A program made the position numbers and the translations under genes. Shown here piece by piece: positions 62,456-64,000 of a DNA stretch of 64,000 nucleotides (the first letter of the stretch is position 1; the number at the start of each line of letters is the position of its first letter). Source of the DNA: Allolobophora icterica (lineage: Eukaryota > Annelida > Clitellata > Crassiclitellata > Lumbricidae); the NCBI GenBank assembly GCA_963556255.1, contig OY744611.1:6184736-6248735 (forward strand), read 5' to 3'. The notes beneath the pieces were generated by a model. That model saw only the letters and a program-made list of their open reading frames with translations, was not told the DNA's origin and searched no databases.

Positions 62456-63232
62456 CATAGTGAGACCGTACGTTATATACCGGAATAACGTACGCGTACC
62501 GTACGTACGTTATCAAAAAAAAATAACGTACGCGTACCGTACGCGTACATTAAAAATGCCACAAGTTTATCTGATCATTCACAAAGAACCTCAATATAAC
62601 TATAGTCTTATACATGTAACTTACGCGTACCGTACGCGTACTTAAAAAATGATCAGTTTAGCTCTACAGTATTAATCTCCCCGTAAGCAGGCATATAGTT
62701 AATTACGAAGGGTACCGAAATTTAGTATTACCAATAAAATGACCACTGGCACTGACCATCCTATGAAGTGTGCCGTAAAATCTTAATTATCTTCAAATTA
62801 TACATCGGACAGAATATTAGCAATTTGGAATTTAAAAGTTTGAAAGTACAGATCATTGAACAGCCTGATTAGGATAGAAATCGGTTATTTCGTTACCGTA
62901 CTTAGTTATCTAAACATTTCGATATCGCGCCGTTTAAGTACCGTACAAGGCTTTGCCTACGCAGGCCTTAATGGTGCCATCAAGAACAGAAAATACGAAG
63001 AAGCAAGCATAGAGGAATCAGCCTGAGGCTGATTACATGACTGATGTAAGGGTTCAAATTGCTTACGACCGTCAAATTACCAACTATTATTGACGTTTCT
63101 TGTGCGTAATGTTATGTATTTTATTTTCGTCGTGAACTAATATGAACGTACGATAACGTACGGCATAATAACGTACGTACGTTATAGAAAAAATAACGTA
63201 CGTACCGTAGGCCTACGTACGGTCGCACTTTG
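62456..63232. mobile_element. hAT MITE rich in CGTACG
   Basis: 777 bp. Inverted ends CATAGTGAGACCGTACG and CAAAGTGCGACCGTACG, exact 8-bp target duplication GTAAACAC at 62448-62455 and 63233-63240. Both subterminal zones contain repeated 'taacgtacg(cg)taccgtacg' words that are self-complementary. No coding capacity. Confidence 0.92.
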
Positions 63233-63569
63233 GTAAACACTATTGTATAAAATAATTTGCATTACTACTATTTTATCCTATCTGTGCGTGGTTTTCATTT
63301 CATGCATACTCGCCTTCAATTCTGTTATGTGATTCGATTAACGTCCAATTAAAGCATTACTGAGATGTTATATAAATTATTTGCATCAGTGATGAACCCG
63401 CTGCAAGGAACTATTTGGAACAGTATTCTCGAAGAATGCACCATCTATGAAGATTGCACCATCTCTGAAGACATTCAACTCACAACTCAAGACTTATCTT
63501 CTTAAGGTATCAAATAACCGTCACTGATTATTTAACTCGTATACATCGCCCTTTCCAGCTGTGATACGG

Positions 63570-63792
63570 CGCTGAACAAATAGTCATTATTATTATTTTT
63601 TTTACCCGAGGTATCAGTGATCCCTCAGGATTTGGAAAAATTATTTAGGACCAGGTTATTATTATTATTATTTTTTTTTTATCGCCCGAGGTAGCAAGGA
63701 TCCCTCAGGCTCTAAGAAACTATATCAAGTTAGAGGTTCTCGTCCCCCATGTGCTGATGGAGTAATAATTATTATTTCCAGCGCCTTTAATA

Positions 63793-63851
<59 letters not shown>

Positions 63852-64000
63852 TATTATTATTATTTTTTTTTTTTTAATTTTTTTTAGCCCCGGGGTATCA
63901 AGGATCCCCCAGGTAGATAAAAAAATTGTCCGAAGACAAATGAAAAAATTAAAAATTATTCCTGGAACGGCCGAACGAGTTTATTATTATTATTATTATT
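63570..64000. repeat. (TTA)n microsatellites with a repeated 'cccgaggtatcaaggatccc' word
   Basis: Three related segments (about 63604, 63683 and 63890) carry 'cccgaggtatcagtgatccc'-type text, each next to T-rich or (TTA)n runs. The main (TTA)n run is 63790-63863. It may be a tandemly duplicated 3' end of an unidentified repeat. The window ends inside this zone. Confidence 0.6.

Overview
This is a window of an animal nuclear genome, almost certainly a (probably marine) invertebrate. It has no operons or dense coding. Small phase-matched exons with GT/AG borders are spread over tens of kilobases, and most of the rest is layered transposons: LINEs, hAT, Tc1/mariner, pogo, a foldback element and tRNA-derived SINEs. 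CARD exons plus a kinase exon set point to a metazoan. I cannot name the phylum.

Host gene content lies on the minus strand. Reading downward from 56.0 kb, I can place exons with matching splice phases. Three encode the C-lobe of a protein kinase resembling the MLK/ZAK group (55970-55790, 55073-54925, 53887-53819). Then come a linker exon (50881-50820), linker plus CARD (49579-49030), a second different CARD (40651-40346), a domain resembling the TRADD-N-like module of invertebrate death-fold proteins (33544-33182), and two short acidic exons (31993-31937, 30821-30774). Further down are two linker exons (6255-6202, 5899-5874) and a third CARD exon (4422-4185), which is either the far end of the same gene or a paralogue. 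The kinase N-lobe and catalytic-loop exons were not found. The kinase carries DFD where DFG is expected. The implied kinase-CARD-CARD signalling protein, RIPK2-like in plan but MLK-like in kinase sequence, is the best candidate for an undescribed system.

Layout: 0-1.6 kb TA-flanked inverted-repeat element and tandem repeats. 1.6-3.8 kb broken repeat gene of the 'HAFSGCDTT' family with a 148-bp tandem array. 4.2-6.3 kb CARD3 and linker exons. 6.4-10.6 kb LINE remnants, SINEs and a hAT insertion. 11.1-13.2 kb second copy of the repeat gene as a large inverted repeat. 13.2-23.2 kb LINE copies with hAT fragments. 23.6-24.9 kb gag-like ORFs. 26.0-28.1 kb pogo-like element. 29.0-31.9 kb two DD37D (maT-like) elements around an acidic exon. 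33-40 kb exons, a hAT MITE and an almost intact LINE. 40.7-48.2 kb a 7.5-kb foldback element between two CARD exons. 49-56 kb the kinase-CARD exons with LINE fragments. 56-61 kb a hAT remnant split by two later insertions, one containing a LINE. 62.5-63.2 kb a hAT MITE rich in CGTACG.

The mobile elements are not arranged to work together; they record repeated insertion into introns of the minus-strand gene. Several sit within about 15-50 bp of an exon edge.
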